From: Pocillopora verrucosa | Lineage: Eukaryota; Cnidaria; Anthozoa; Scleractinia; Pocilloporidae | DNA: 64,000 nt | Direction of reading: 5' to 3' | Assembly (NCBI RefSeq): GCF_036669915.1 | Contig: NC_089324.1 | Location: 2,758,244-2,822,243, forward strand | Shown: positions 10,201 through 23,200 of the stretch, one piece after another | Layout: each line of letters starts with the position of its first letter | How positions within the stretch are numbered: position 1 is the first letter of the stretch | Made by a program: the position numbers and the translations under genes | The notes under the pieces: generated by a model | What the model saw: the letters and a program-made list of their open reading frames with translations, nothing else | The model's database searches: none | What the model was told of the DNA's origin: nothing

Positions 10201-13200
10201 TTTTTGTGCCTGGGAAACCATGCTTACCTTATTCAGGGGAGAAGTGAGGGATTTTGTTTGGCCTTGGAGGGTGTGTGTCATACAGGATGCGGTCTTTAAG
10301 ATCTTGATTTGTAAGCCTTAAGGGTAATTACAGCAAATTGCAAGAAAAGTCATGTTATTACTTGTTAATAATCTACATGAAAAAACATCACAGTAAGTTA
10401 AGATAGGCAAAATTTGAAAGTGAGTGTGCACTATTTATATTTACACTTGCATTACAACTCGGCACATGTTTTACATGATAATGTACTGGTTTTCAGCCAA
10501 TCAGAAGCATGTATTTTTTTCATGTACATTGTTATGTTTGAACAGCATAATTATTATATTTCTGGACCAGATGTCTCAAATAGAGTGTGTATGTTACTAG
10601 TGCACTTTCCGCCAATTACCCACCAATTTTTTTTCTGATAACATTCCAAGTTTTATGTCAAGGTCAATGTACCAAAACCCACATGAATTTTGGTGAGAAG
10701 TGAGAAATTTTAGTCCTTCTTAGCAAGTTGAGGTTTCAGCCAAGGTAATGGAAGGAAAATTTCAGCCCAGCTATCAAAATGTAAAAGGTGCAGTCTTTTG
10801 CAATAGTTTTCTCCCAGAAACCGGAGTGTAGTGTGCCTTTGGGAAGATTTCTATCCCTCTTTCGCAAAGATCTCATGCTCTTGTTAACCAGCTTAACTTG
10901 TCTTCTAATATTTACACATAAGAATTTTTACAGAAGAGAGTTTGCTAAGGCAGGATTTCATAAATCAGCCCAGGCTGATCAACAAGAGAAAAGCCAATTA
11001 TTTTATGATAATTATCTTAAGCTTTGGATACCTTAGAATTTAGTTTGTGTCATGTTCGTGATCATTGTTGTTTTGTATTTTCCAGGCACTCGTTTAAATG
11101 CTGATAAAACTGATTTGTCTGAGATTCTGCCTGAGGAAGTTGAGGAGGAAGTCAAAGCTGCTGCAGAGATCTCCATGGGAACTGAGGTAGGATTGTACTG
11201 CTTGGATTTTCTACCATTTCAAAGATAGGACTCTGCTTTTTTTGCAAGGAATGCCCAGTACTTTGCTCTATTCACATGAAACTTAACAACCCTGCTTGAA
11301 TTTTAACCTTTTAACATTATCGATAGTTTTACCAACTTTCATTGCTGGTTTACCGAATTCAAAACAATATTTGCTAGCTTAGCTGTCACACATTTATGCA
11401 ACCACACCTTAGCCACGCAGAAATTTAGATGGTGTTCAAATTGTGCTGGTTATATTTTTCACTGACCTGCCTGAAATTTCATATTCTTGGTTTGGTATCC
11501 AAATGTTTTAACAGCTAGGCATCCAAATTTTGGTATGGTCATCATGGTTCACAATGGAACACTTAAATATAATTTCCAATAAGAATTACTGAATTTGCTC
11601 ACTACCAAGTGAAAGTAGCCTGAGTTGTATATGAAGGTTTTTTAACACAAAAAAAATCAATTGCTAAATTATGTGAGCTGATGTTTGTCACTGTGTTTCC
11701 TTCTAGATCTCTGAGGAGGACATGAATAATATCATTTACCTCTGTGATCAGGTATTACATGAAATCTAGGCGTGTTTTCAAACCAACAGCTTACCTGAAA
11801 AAATTCTCCATTCTATGAGTTGTTTCATTAACACTTTTCATTGCAATTTTCAGATCATTGAAATGACTGATTACCGTGCTCAGCTGTACGATTACCTCAA
11901 GAATCGAATGACGGCTATTGCCCCAAACCTGACTGTGCTTGTTGGAGAGCTTGTTGGTGCCAGGCTAATTGCACATGCAGGTGAATTGAAATAATTGTTT
12001 TTGCCATTTGCAACAGGGGTAAGGGGTGCAGAGTCCTTCTGAAGTATCTTTGACATTTAAGGGCATGTGGGACTGTGCTCTGTAATCGCTGACACTTAGA
12101 AAACCATGAACACCAAAATGATATTTGGAAATTTTTGTTCATTGTTTGAGAAAATCAACCAGGCAAAGGAAAAGCAAAACATGAGTGATGTTTAGTTTGT
12201 GGTTTTGATGTTTGGTGGCCTGTTAGCAGCTTTTTTGTGATTGCTTAATACATAACTCACCTTTGGAATCTAATCAAAATGTTTATGGCTTCTGAATCTT
12301 ACCGTAACTGTTTGTGACCAAGATGAAAATCACTTGCACCTTCATTCCACCTCCTGTCACGTGCATGTCATGACAATTAATGACAGCTGTAATTCTTTCA
12401 GATCTATATTTTTGCATATTACATGCTGCCACTCATTATGAAATTGGATCACTGTTTTATAGGGTCACTTCTAAATTTAGCCAAGCATCCATCGTCAACA
12501 GTTCAAATCTTGGGTGCAGAGAAGGCATTGTTCAGGTTAGTAATGAGCACAGGGGAGCAGTGAGGGATTTTGTGTGGCATTAAAGGATATATGTCAAACA
12601 GGATGTGGTTTTTAAAGTCTTGGGTCTTAAAAGGGTATATGATTTGTAAGGGTAATAACATAACTTTGAGTGCACATCTATCAAAGGAGAACTTCTATCT
12701 GTTAGCCCTTAACACCCTAAAATCAGTATGCATATTCTCCATACTGTTCTCTATACATTTCCAACAGGCTGACAAGGAGAATTTGTTTAACAATCAAGAG
12801 CTGCTCTTGTTGGTGATCAATTCTCTCTTCTCATGACTTTCATGTTTGATTCAGGGGTTATATACTAAGGAGAAATTAGATGCTAGTCATTCTTAGGGGC
12901 TAAAGGTTTAAAAGAAAAAAAGGAAAGAAAGAAAGAAAGCCCGGTCCAGAATCTTATAATACTTTAGTTCCAATGTTTTTTTTTTTTTGTTTAATCTTTC
13001 TTTTTTTTGTTTTTTTTTAAACAGAGCACTAAAAACAAAACGTGATACTCCCAAATACGGTCTGATCTTCCATGCGTCGCTTGTGGGCCAAACAAATCCA
13101 AAACACAAAGGAAAGGTTTGTGAATATTTGTGAAACTAAAGACCTATTTCCTTTCATGTAAAATTATATACGATCACGAGGCCTTTACGGAAAACCTGTT

Positions 13201-15503
13201 CGGGGGATGCGGGGGCTGGGGGGTTGGGGGGGGGAGATACTCACCCTACTCCACCCAGATTTCGAAACCCTTTCATCTGTTTGTACGTTCTTCAGCACGC
13301 AGAATTGTTTTGTAAAATGAAAGCCAGCAGAACACCGTTTCTAGAGAGATTCATGCTCGTATGGTCGCGTACTTACGGTTGTCATGATTTTTTCCACCTA
13401 GATAGTTGTTCGAATGTCTTATTTTTTTGTCTTTTACTGTGACAGATTTCTAGAATGCTAGCGGCCAAGGTGTCTCTTGCAGCACGAGTCGATGCCCTGG
13501 GAGAAGACAGTGGAACGGCCATGGGGGTTGAAAACAGAGCAAAACTTGAAATGAGGTTGAAGGCACTTGAAGAAAATCAGGTAATAAACCGGTTTCCTAT
13601 TTTCCCGCGTTTGATAGACATTGCATGGCTTACCGCGTTTTCCAACCGCTATTGGAGATCATTTGGACATTTAGTTTAAAGGCTTACCTTCTAAAGGCTT
13701 CCAAATTTCATATCGCATGGTCACAAGTCCGACTCCTGTTTAGAATATTCTGAATTTTTTTTCAGCTTAGGACCACAAATGTTTCGGCATAAATCCATGC
13801 TTCCGCGTTGTGTTAAATTCAGGGAGAGGAATTCCCTTCCTTTTTTTAATGGGTGTTCGGATCGCTTGAAGCTGACAGAAACTCATAAGAAAATCAATTT
13901 CCATATTACTAAATGAATGATATTCTCTCTTTAGCTGAGAAGAATCAGTGGTACTGGCAAGGCCAAAGCAAGAGTAGACAAGTACGAAAACAAAAGGTAC
14001 TAATTGCAACCAATTAATTAATTTATCTTCCCTCATGTTATTCAAGAAGCACGAGGTGAACCCGAAAGTTCATGGACCTCGCGCGTGATTCGTGAATTCT
14101 GCGCACTCCATTTTCCCTCGCGCGACTAACACGCAAATCTTGCACGCACGTGACTTCTTAAAATTTTTGTCCTCGCAAGTCTTATTTCAAATTTTCATTT
14201 ATAATCGCTTTTTTTTTCTTCCTCAGCGTTGTAATGTAATGCTTATCTTTAAAACTTTTTTTTCCCCTGCCTTAGCGTTTTGATGTCATACAATCCCGCT
14301 ACTGACTCGACCATCGCCACACCAGGAAAGAAACGGAAGAGATCAGAAGAAAATGGAGATTCGACACCAGGCGACAGCGTCCCAGTTACGCCGAGCACGC
14401 CTGTAACAGAAGAAGGTGTGTGGTTCGATTCTTTAAAGTATCTTGTTTGTTGTAGATAGCTGGGAAAGATAAAGTTTTTTACTCCGTTCAAGCTACCGTA
14501 AGCACAAAGTTCGGCTTTCAAGTGAAAGCTATCCTGAATTAAGGTTGTGCTCGTCAGAATAATAGACAAGGAGCGTTAACCTAGGACATACTGAGTGATA
14601 TTTGTGTCTATAAAACTTGAATAGGGGGTTGGGACTCAAATACACCCAAGGGCTTTCTCCCCCCCCCTCCCCCTCTTGTTAGCTGTGCTATGATAATAAT
14701 GGGTATTACTTGCTTTTATGCTAAAAATTATTTAACCTTGCTAACTGATGATATTCATGTTGCCTTCACGCAGTCGACGGGGAGACGCCGGCTAAAAAAT
14801 CAAAGAAAGAAAAGAAAAAGAAGAAGAAGAAGAACGAAGAATCTAAAGATGAAGACGATGAAGAACAATTGGAGACCTCCGCGGCTGTGGTGAGAACTAA
14901 GTCTCTCGACTGATGTAGAAATAATCTTGTTTCGGAGTTGAAGGATTTTTTTTTTAGGGGTGTGGTGAGGGGAGGGGAGGTGAAGAGCTCGGTAACTATA
15001 TCAAACTTTTCATGGAAGGTTGAATTCTGACAAATTTTCATTCTAAGGGCTTCATTGGACCAATCACGTGGAACAATTATGAATAGCACTTGTAGCAGTG
15101 GGTAAATAAAGAAATCCAACCGTCAATGTCTAATTCCTCTCAAAACCCAACGGCGTTTGTTTTCTGTAAATGAGCTTTACAGTTTGTACGAATCGAAGCA
15201 CACGAGACAGGAGCAAAAATCCTAAAACTGGAACATGAGACCCCCACAAAGGGCTCACATTACAGAGACTAAAGTTGGGAAATCCATATAAACGACTATA
15301 TTGTCACGCAATTCTAAGTCACACAAGTCCGAGTTCACTCTGTCACACTCTCATTTGGTGTAATATTTCTTGCTAACTCAGATTAAATTTTGACTTAAAT
15401 TTAAATGATCTACGTAACTTGTATACCATTCCAGACCCCGAAAAGTGAAGAAAAGAAGAAAAAGAAAAAGAAGAAAGAAAAAAAGGAGGAAGTCTCGGAT
15501 TAA
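7209..15503 (+). CDS. NOP58: Nucleolar protein 58, box C/D snoRNP core protein
   Basis: Seventeen coding exons: 7209-7253, 7405-7481, 7591-7643, 8760-8884, 9409-9496, 9758-9806, 9930-10129, 11086-11186, 11707-11751, 11854-11980, 12463-12535, 13025-13115, 13446-13580, 13935-13996, 14276-14415, 14774-14889, 15435-15503. Phases close throughout, giving 531 residues. NOP58 pairs with NOP56, fibrillarin and the 15.5K protein in the nucleolus to guide rRNA 2'-O-methylation. The start [15 protein letters not shown] is the conserved Nop5 N-terminus. The coiled-coil/NOSIC region contains [20 protein letters not shown], the Nop domain contains [20 protein letters not shown] and GAEKALF, and the C-terminus is a Lys/Glu-rich KKE tail split over exons 16-17. 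Length matches the vertebrate protein (about 529). Introns carry TTAA-type MITEs. I scanned the introns for C/D snoRNAs and found none convincing. Confidence 0.97.
7706..7915. repeat. TTAA-type MITE, type C
   Basis: In NOP58 intron 3. Begins TTAACCCCAACTCCTAGAAG and ends GGAGTTAAAGGGTTAA. It shares the TTAACCC end and the CTTCTCCCTATAATAT block with copies at 35630 and 43912. Confidence 0.7.
8505..8716. repeat. TTAA-type MITE, type B
   Basis: In NOP58 intron 3. Carries the type-B block CAGTATGCATATTCTCCATA and the closing GGAGAAATTAGATGCCAGTC. Confidence 0.75.
9151..9361. repeat. TTAA-type MITE, type B (inverted relative to 8505)
   Basis: In NOP58 intron 4. Reads GAGTGACCAGCATCTTATTT then TTGTTAGACGAATTCTCCTT and ends at GTGTAAAAGGTTAA. 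Confidence 0.75.
12703..12911. repeat. TTAA-type MITE, type B
   Basis: In NOP58 intron 11. Same orientation and blocks as the copy at 8505, including CAGTATGCATATTCTCCATA. Confidence 0.75.
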
Positions 15504-15544
15504 CATAATTATGATCTGATATTATCACTTTGTACATGTTTTAC

Positions 15545-15550
15545 AATAAA
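15545..15550 (+). promoter_or_regulatory. Polyadenylation signal AATAAA of NOP58
   Basis: Canonical AATAAA 42 bp after the NOP58 stop codon. Confidence 0.7.
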
Positions 15551-16203
15551 TTGATATTCTCCGATGCTTTCTAGTTTCCTTTTGGTTCCAGTCGTCGTGA
15601 TTACAGCTGAGCAGCGGTGCCTATGAAAGCGCTAACGGACAATATGGGCGTAATTTTAAGGGGCGTCACACGTGGGGACCTGTTGTGCAGCTTGTTTGTA
15701 AACAACTTAGATACTTAGAGGAGAAAGATGATCTAGAAACTATGTGATGTTGCCGCTATCATTTAAACGTATAAACACAAATTTACTACGTAAAGCGGTA
15801 AGGGATCCAAAGAGTGACCTTACGGCTGGACAATATGGTTTCCTCTGAAATCTCCCCCGAGTAAACATCTTCTCTTAGATCGCCTCCTTCACAGGGCTCG
15901 TGCAGTGCTGATTATTAGATGTGTTTCTATGATCTCTTTAGACTTAAACGAGGGCACAGTCAGTTCCCAATACGGACCGACCTTGGCTGGTGAATAACAT
16001 TTTAATATTTTTTTCTAAAACCTAACAAATGGTTGCGAAAAGAACCTGACCCGCTGTGAGCGGGCCGGAAAGGGAGAATACTGCCCACTCTCAGAACCAA
16101 TCAGATCGCAGGATTTGTAGAATACCACCCACTCACGATCTGAGAAAAAAATAATACTTGTTATTTTGCCCTCAACTGTACTTACAGGGTTGATTTTAAG
16201 TAA

Positions 16204-17024
16204 TGCACAAGTCAATGTAAACCCCCGCACCCCCCCGGCCGGGACATAGCAGGGCATTTGCGGGGACTTTTCCGTTATTTGACGAGCGAAAGGGCCGCAG
16301 GTATCGGGGACTTTGACCTCTTTTGCACGCCATCCAAGAACAGCGGGGGAGAAGACCGGGGTATTTTCCACCGAGGTGGACTGAGTAGATGTTTTTTGTA
16401 TTTGCCAACAAAAAGAATTCGGTGCTACGATTGCATGTGACAATCCACAATGTTCAGTTCAATGGTTCCATTTTTCTTGCGTTGGAATCACAAGAGAGCC
16501 TACAGGACACTGGTATTGCGATGAGTACCAACTGAAGGTTGGCTAGGAGGAGGTCTTCAGTGAAAACAAGAAGGAAAGAAACAGGAATAGGAAAGTTAAA
16601 TGTGTTCTTTAAACCCATTCTATGAAACAGTGTGTTTGTTCAAATTTTGAAATACATTTTTAAACTGCATTTACTAACACTTAACCCTCTTCACTAGCAT
16701 GTAGACTTTAATATTTCTCTTAAATGTTAACAGTAGACTATAAAGACACCACACACATGTTATACCATTTGAAAAGCATTCTATGCGGTGACGTGTGTTA
16801 CTTGACAAATAAAGTTTAAACCATTTACATTAGCCTGTGTCTTCCACTCAACAAGAGCGGGGGATGTGAGCGGGGTCGTTGGCTTCAATTAGAGGAAATA
16901 CCTGACCTTGAGGTGCGGGGCATTTTGCAACTGTAGAAGTGAGCGCTTGTCAAATGCCCCACTATGTCCCGGCCCGGGGGGGGGGGGGTGGGGTGGGGTG
17001 CGGGGGTTTACATTGACTGGTGCA
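16204..17024. repeat. Inverted-repeat pair with C/G-rich arms
   Basis: The left arm 16204-16260 (starting TGCACAAGTCAATGTAAACC) is the reverse complement, with a few mismatches and a longer G-run, of 16951-17024 (ending TTTACATTGACTGGTGCA). About 690 bp lie between. It could be a decayed TIR element; no target duplication was found. Confidence 0.55.
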
Positions 17025-17116
17025 TAACTATAATTAGCGGGAGAGTTGAAAAGACTGACCCCCGCTCCGCGGACTACCCCACGGACTACTCCGCGGACTA
17101 CACCCACAGACTACCC

Positions 17117-17124
17117 TATATAAT
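17117..17124 (+). promoter_or_regulatory. Possible TATA box of BHMT1
   Basis: TATATAAT lies 172 bp before the first ATG. The equivalent site in the inverted right arm is degraded. Tentative. Confidence 0.35.
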
Positions 17125-17288
17125 CAACCAAATTTACTTCTACGGGGGAAGAGATATAAGCCTACTTGTTCAACCTGCACGGTCAAAACAGCCGCCATTT
17201 TCTTTTCACCGTCTTCCTCGACCCAGTCTTTTTTTTTTCATATTCGCCCCATTCTTCATCGGCCATCAGTCTAAACACTGTTTCCACA

Positions 17289-20200
17289 ATGGACGATCAG
17301 TAAGTGCTGTGGAATATTGATCTTTTTAATCTGCTTCAAGTGTTTGCCATCGACATTAACATTTGCTAAAAAAGTAGCTCTTTTGAACCTTCCTTACATC
17401 TAGAGAAATCGAGATCATAGAAATTGACGCCCCGCAAGATGAAAGGACTACAAACAGGTGAACTAAATTTACTTTATGATATTCTTGCTTAGGGATCATT
17501 CATTCATTCAAGAATATCATAAAGTAAATTTAGTTTACCTGAGCTACTTTTTAAAAAGACTGGGTCGAGGAAGTCGGTGAAAAGAAAATGGCGGCTGTTT
17601 TGATCGTGCAGGTTGAGCAGGTAGGCTTGAGTCTCTTCCCCCATCAGGGTCCGACATTGCGACTGACTGGTCGCCAATGCGACCAAAAATTGAGCGTTGG
17701 TGACCAGAAATTTAGAACTGGTCGCCAGCAGGCGACTAACCTTTTTTCCCCTCGGCATTTGAAATTCCAAGGTAAATGGGCTTTTTTAAAAGAAAACATA
17801 AAGCTGCCGTGGACAATTGCCGCGCAGTGTGAAAGGGCGATTTCAGCCCAAAACCGAATCAAGAGCAGCGTACGAGTTAACCTCGCCGTGTCCACGTTGG
17901 AAGATTTGATTCGCATTTCAGCAGAGGGGCCTCCAGCAGCCGAATTTGACCCCACACCTAGCGTCAATAAATGGTTGGCAAGGAACAGGGATGCAGGCGA
18001 AAGGCTGAGGAGGCCACATTTCCAGAGGTCTTCACTGAAGTGAAGCAGATCCGTGGAACTCTGTATCCCAACGGGGATACCAATTGACTGTAACATGCCG
18101 CTTTTACATTAGCCAGTTAACTAAGTAATCAAACCCTTCCATTTGGCGACCAAAATTTTTAGGTTAATCGCCAGTTGGCTCCCTTAGAAAAAAGTTTAAT
18201 TCGAACCCTGCCCATAATAGTAAATTTGGTTAATTATTTAGGGTAGTCCGTGGGGGTAGTCCGCAGGGTAGTCAGCGGAGTAGCCCGTGGGGTATTCTCT
18301 CCCATAATTAGCTGTCATCGAATATTCAATATGCTAATTTGTAACCAGGACTCTACTATTTACGACTGTCTTCTGCTTTAATACGAGTTTGAAGTTTAGG
18401 TCAATATCTTCGAAGCTTTTCAAAGCATGATCGGAGGATGGCGTCCACTTGTTCCGTTCCTATGGCAAGGCACCAAGATGTACGCCGGCAGAAATTTGTC
18501 CGCTATGACTCGTGTTAGTAGCAATTTATTGAACCACAACCGGAGGTATCAGATTATTTTAAGCCACAACAATGAATGTTGTCATTTATACAAGATGAAT
18601 TCCACTTGTTGATTTGAATTCCTCCTATTTACTTGCGTATATCATGTGAGGCCTGGCGTTGAAAATTTTACAGTGAAACAGCATTTCTCAAGTTATTCTG
18701 ATGCAAATTGTACAATAGCTTCCAACGTTGTCTTAATAATCGAGCTCAACACGACATATCTTATGTTAGACTTGGATTTCAGTAAGAGTTAAATTAAAGA
18801 GAGGGCTCTGAGTGGCGAGGTTGGAGAAATCTGCTTTGAAGAGCTTAGTTCGTCATCAAAGGGTTGAAAATTCGAAGTCATTCCTTTGTTCCGACAGCCT
18901 TGTCTTAGTCTGCGGCTAGTGACCTTTTAATCAGTAATCACGTTTCGTGCAAGAAAACTGTCTCTGGACCTTAAGTCCTCTTTAAAAGCATCGGTAGAGT
19001 GAAACTACATGTGGGTAAATTAACACATTTAGTAACATGTTATCCGAAATTCAGTCGTGTGGATATATTATTAGGACATACATTATTATTTTCGAACTTT
19101 TAGGAAAAGAAGTCAAGCGTTACGAAAGTTATTTTAAGATACGTTAGTAAATTACCGCCTGATTATTATTCAAAATATTTCAAATCTTGTTCTGAGTTAG
19201 CAGAATAGAAATTCGTTCCCACTTTATAGTATTTAAAAAAAGCTTCGTTAGTTGGGGCACTCGGTAATCTTTCCGTTGTTTCCTCCAAGCTGGGAATCAA
19301 CAAAATTAAATTAAGTTCTTCTTGTATCACATAACGCTGCTAAATTTTGCGTGACAGCGAATTGAGTTCTTCAGCTAGAAATGTCAACATCCGGTCAAAA
19401 CATAACAATTTCTACTTCATTTTGTCAACAGTGCCTCATATACAACAGACACCAAGGTAAGCTAATTTACTTGTGTTAGACAGATTGTTTGTGCACCAGC
19501 TTGCAGTGCAGGCGTCTTATTAGCACTCTTCTGACTTACACCACGAAACAATAGACCATTGGAGAAGTAATGTGGGAGGGGTAGATGGGGGAAGCCCGTC
19601 TTTTTCACGTAAGTGGAGGCAAGCGCGAGGCGAGCCAGTGGTTTGGAATATGCTGTTAATGTGTAGCGCGAAAAAAAAACGTTTCTCTTCGCATCGCTTC
19701 GCTAGCTGTCTCCTTTTTCATCTGTTCGACGTATAGGAATAAGAACCCAATTTGGATTTATTTCCTGCGATCTTTCGTAGAAAGGTACCATTCTGGACCG
19801 ATTGAATGCAGGCGATGTAATTGTCGGCGATGGGGGCATGACCTTTTGCTTAGAGAAGCGGGGATATGTCAAAGCAGGACCGTGGACCCCAGAATGCACT
19901 GTGGAAAGTCCGGAAGCTGGTAAGTACCCCGACAGCGATCCGGGAAAAGGACATAACCACCATCATTACTTAGGTTAGGCGGCTCCCTACCCCTCTCCCG
20001 AGAGTAATTTTGGTTTTGTCGTCTTTTTCACTAAGCTAAGGAGGGGTAGGGGAAAATCGAAGAACGTAGCAGGTTAAAATTTTGACTCGGATTATACAGG
20101 GAAAATACATGGTTCGGTGACTTATGAATTTTTTTTTGCATAGATGGAGATACTGTAACAAAATATCAATGGTTGGAGTGCAGAAAGACATTGACGTATC

Positions 20201-23200
20201 TATGTTTTTTTGTGCGCCAAAGCAGGAAGATTAAGTATCTTCACTTCGCAACTTAACTGTGGCGAGAAAGCGGGAATCACAGTCTAGATGGAAAAGTACC
20301 CGGCATTCTATTGGGGCTTTAGTCATCTTATGTCACGGCGATCAGCCAGTTTTTTCCTGTAGAGATTTTCTAAAGACTCGCATTTTTCAATTGTCTCGAC
20401 CTACCTATTTGAGATGGTTAACCCTATAACTCCCATGAGTGACCAAGACAGAATTTCTCCTTTAAATATCAATACAATATCAATCAGTTAAGTGATAAGA
20501 ATAAAGAAAAATATAAATTAGGGGATAATTAGTTGATCCTAAATTCTCTGAACTAACACTATAAGAATTGTATGGTTGACAGTAAGGAGAATTACAAATT
20601 TGATCTGGGAGTTAAAGGGTTAACATTTCTTGATCTTCTTTATTTCACGGACCTATTTTGTTATTTTAGTTCGTCAGGTGCATCGCGAATTTCTTCGCGC
20701 TGGCGCTGATGTCATTCAAGCTTTTACATTTTCTATGGATGATGAAGTTATTGATGAGAAGGTATCTTTGACCCCCATTTTAATTTTATTTAATAAATTC
20801 ATGAACACACCTGGTTTTCCTCGAAAATCCACCTGTCTAGAAAAAATTTCTTGTTATGATCTCAGATCAATGTCAGTATCTGAGAAACGGCGTACCTGCC
20901 CCTCCCCTAACTCAACATTAGTCAACTGATAACATGTTAGGTTTAATGTTGAGTCAGGGAGGGGTAGGTGTGAAGTTTCTCAGACGCTGACATTGATCCA
21001 TAAATTCAATTCCTTCGTGCCACCTTCCTTCAACAGAACGACGAAATCAATCAATCTGCTTGTGACCTGGCAAAGGGCGTGGCACAAGAAGGAGGGGTGT
21101 TTGCAGCAGGGTCCATCTGTCAAACAGCAAAGCTTTACGTAAATGGTGCCGGTAAAGAAAAAATACAGAAAAGATTCGAGGAACAGATCCAAATATTTCT
21201 AGAGAATGACATGGATCTTCTGATCGCCGAGGTAGGCATTCTTTTAACATCGATGTTGTCTCGTGTGTGTTTGTGAGCTCTGACATGGTCACATTGTTGC
21301 ATTTATTTATTACTTTCTTCTAAGTTCTTTGAGTATGGCGAAGAAGCTGAATGGGTCGTAGAAGTGATGAAAACCACAGGTAAACCAACTGCCATTACGA
21401 TGTGCATCGGACCACAGGGAGACTTTGCCAATGTGTCACCAGGAGAGTGCGCAGTGAGACTGGCAAGAGCAGGTAACATGAGACATTTTACTGTGGCCAA
21501 GGGGTTATAATCACTTTCTCTGGTGTATATTACCGCCAGAATGTAGTCGAACTGTTTTAGGTTATTGCTGCAATGAGATTAATTGACAGATAGTCAAGGA
21601 GCTGGACTCGGCCCTCGGTGGTTCCGATCCCATGGGCCCGTGCGAACCGTCAACGTAACTCAGGGTTGAAATATAAGAAGAAAACCGATAGTGAAATTCT
21701 AGGGTAGGGAGGGGGAGTAGTTTGCAATGAATTAGCATCCCATTTACGGGACGATTAGGTTTGGGACGGGGTGACAAAAGTAAGATCTTATTTCGTTTAG
21801 AGTATATTCCTTCTTTCAGAAATGCCCAATTTTTCCCTCTCTTTAAATCTTCTATTCCTTTCCTATTAATTGTCGATATAAATTGACATCTTCAAGGGCT
21901 AGTGCGTTTTCTAGCCGAAACAATATCAGTTACTGTGGTTTAATCTTCTCATGTTGGCGTGATGAATGCATGCCTGTATAAAGGTGGATTGAAATACATT
22001 TCTCTCTCTTTCCTCGATGTCAGGTGCTGATATCGTTGGAGTAAATTGTAAATTCGATCCCACTACTTCCATAAAAACTCTCATTCTAATGAAAGAAGCT
22101 CTGGATAAAGAAGGACTCAGTCCTCATCTGATTATCCAGCCTGTTGGTTACCACACTCCAGACGCCGGAAGAGCTGGATTTGCTAGTTTACCCGAGCTAC
22201 CATTTGGTAAGAAATTAATCTTAAAATCTTGGCTGTGTGTATACCTTATACTAAGGCACGTTATCATTGGTTATTTGATTTAGACCGCTTGTTCTGATTT
22301 GCTGGTTCGCTTCTTATTGCGAATTCTGATTGGTCGGTTCTTTTCAACTTTGAGGGATAGATAGATTGAGAAAACATTATTACTTTTCAGAAGAGAGATA
22401 TCTAACTCGCTGAAAGCAACTTTTTCCTTTGACTTCTCTTTAATTTAGCTCTGGAGCCTCGTACACTTACCAGATGGGACGCACATAAATACGCCCGGCA
22501 AGCCTATGACATGGGAGTGAGGTTCATCGGCGGCTGCTGTGGATTCGAACCATATCACATCCGGGCTATCGCAGAGGAAGTACGGGAATTTTTTAATGAT
22601 ATTTTTCGTAATAGCAAAAGACATCAGAAAATGTTATTGAAAGCCATGTCCACAATCTTGCCTCGGCTTGCTCGTGCCAGTTGTAAGGGTTACATAACTT
22701 ACGGAGATGTGATTTAAGAATCGAGGGTAGACCTGTCCAAGCTTATCCCTTGAAGAAAATTGTTGTCAAATTTTTTGAATTTTTTTCTTTTATTTATTCA
22801 TTTTCAGCTCTCTCCAGAACGCGGTTTTCTTCCTGTTGCAAGTGAAAAACACGAACTGTGGGGGGGAGGGTATAAAAATCACCCGAAAGAATGGATGGGA
22901 CGAAGGTAAAACTCCTCACGCATATTTTCGTAATAACTACCGCTGACTATAGTCAAGTTTATTATTTTTGTTATTTGCGCTGTTTATTTCGGTAAGGTCC
23001 CGTAAAAGATGGGAGAGATGACATAAGAAAGATTTCGGAGACGTGGCGACCCAGGGTTACGCTGGAGTCCTGGTCGAGAGGTCCTGCTTCTAGCTTTAAA
23101 AAAAGGGGGGGTGTGTTATGTTCTTGAGCCTATCACTTTGTCGTCGCTGTGGCTTTCGATGCCCTGGGGTTTATAATGGTAATAGGAGCAAGTGGTAGTG

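Larger units (their letters stand above)
15551..17288. other. Intergenic, NOP58 to BHMT1
   Basis: No gene recognised. The segment has a pair of inverted GC-rich arms (16204-16260 and 16951-17024), a G-run near 16976-16990, and the outer part of the left arm of a larger fold-back that covers the start of the BHMT gene. Short open frames here run through the repeats and have no coding features. Confidence 0.6.
17025..18320. repeat. Large fold-back inverted duplication over the BHMT1 5' end
   Basis: Left arm about 17025-17490 and right arm 17508-17644 plus 18211-18320 are inverted copies. They share TTTACTTTATGATATTCTTG, the AACAGCCGCCATTTTC promoter block, and a GC-rich array of GCGGACTAC units. 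Relative to the left arm, the right arm lacks two stretches, roughly 17231-17366 and 17381-17454. These contain coding exon 1 and nearly all of coding exon 2. The right arm is interrupted by a hAT-like element (17645-18210). Confidence 0.8.

Noticed and set aside
7254-15434. Box C/D snoRNAs in NOP58 introns, as in vertebrate NOP58
   Set aside because: TGATGA-like boxes occur (for example near 7717, 12184, 14742) but none is paired with a CTGA at suitable distance plus a closing stem; several lie in MITEs.
16015-16443. 143-codon minus-strand frame
   Set aside because: Overlaps the C-rich inverted-repeat arm, with low-complexity proline/glycine content and a competing frame on the same strand.
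17588-18096. Open frames of about 150 codons on both strands
   Set aside because: They run through the fold-back arm into a hAT-like element and show no domain. Only the first 33 nt are kept, as a possible alternative exon.
20762-21036. BHMT1 intron with GTATCTTT donor as a U12 intron
   Set aside because: The donor deviates from GTATCCTT, and the TTCCTTCAAC near the acceptor places the branch base only about 3 nt from the AG.
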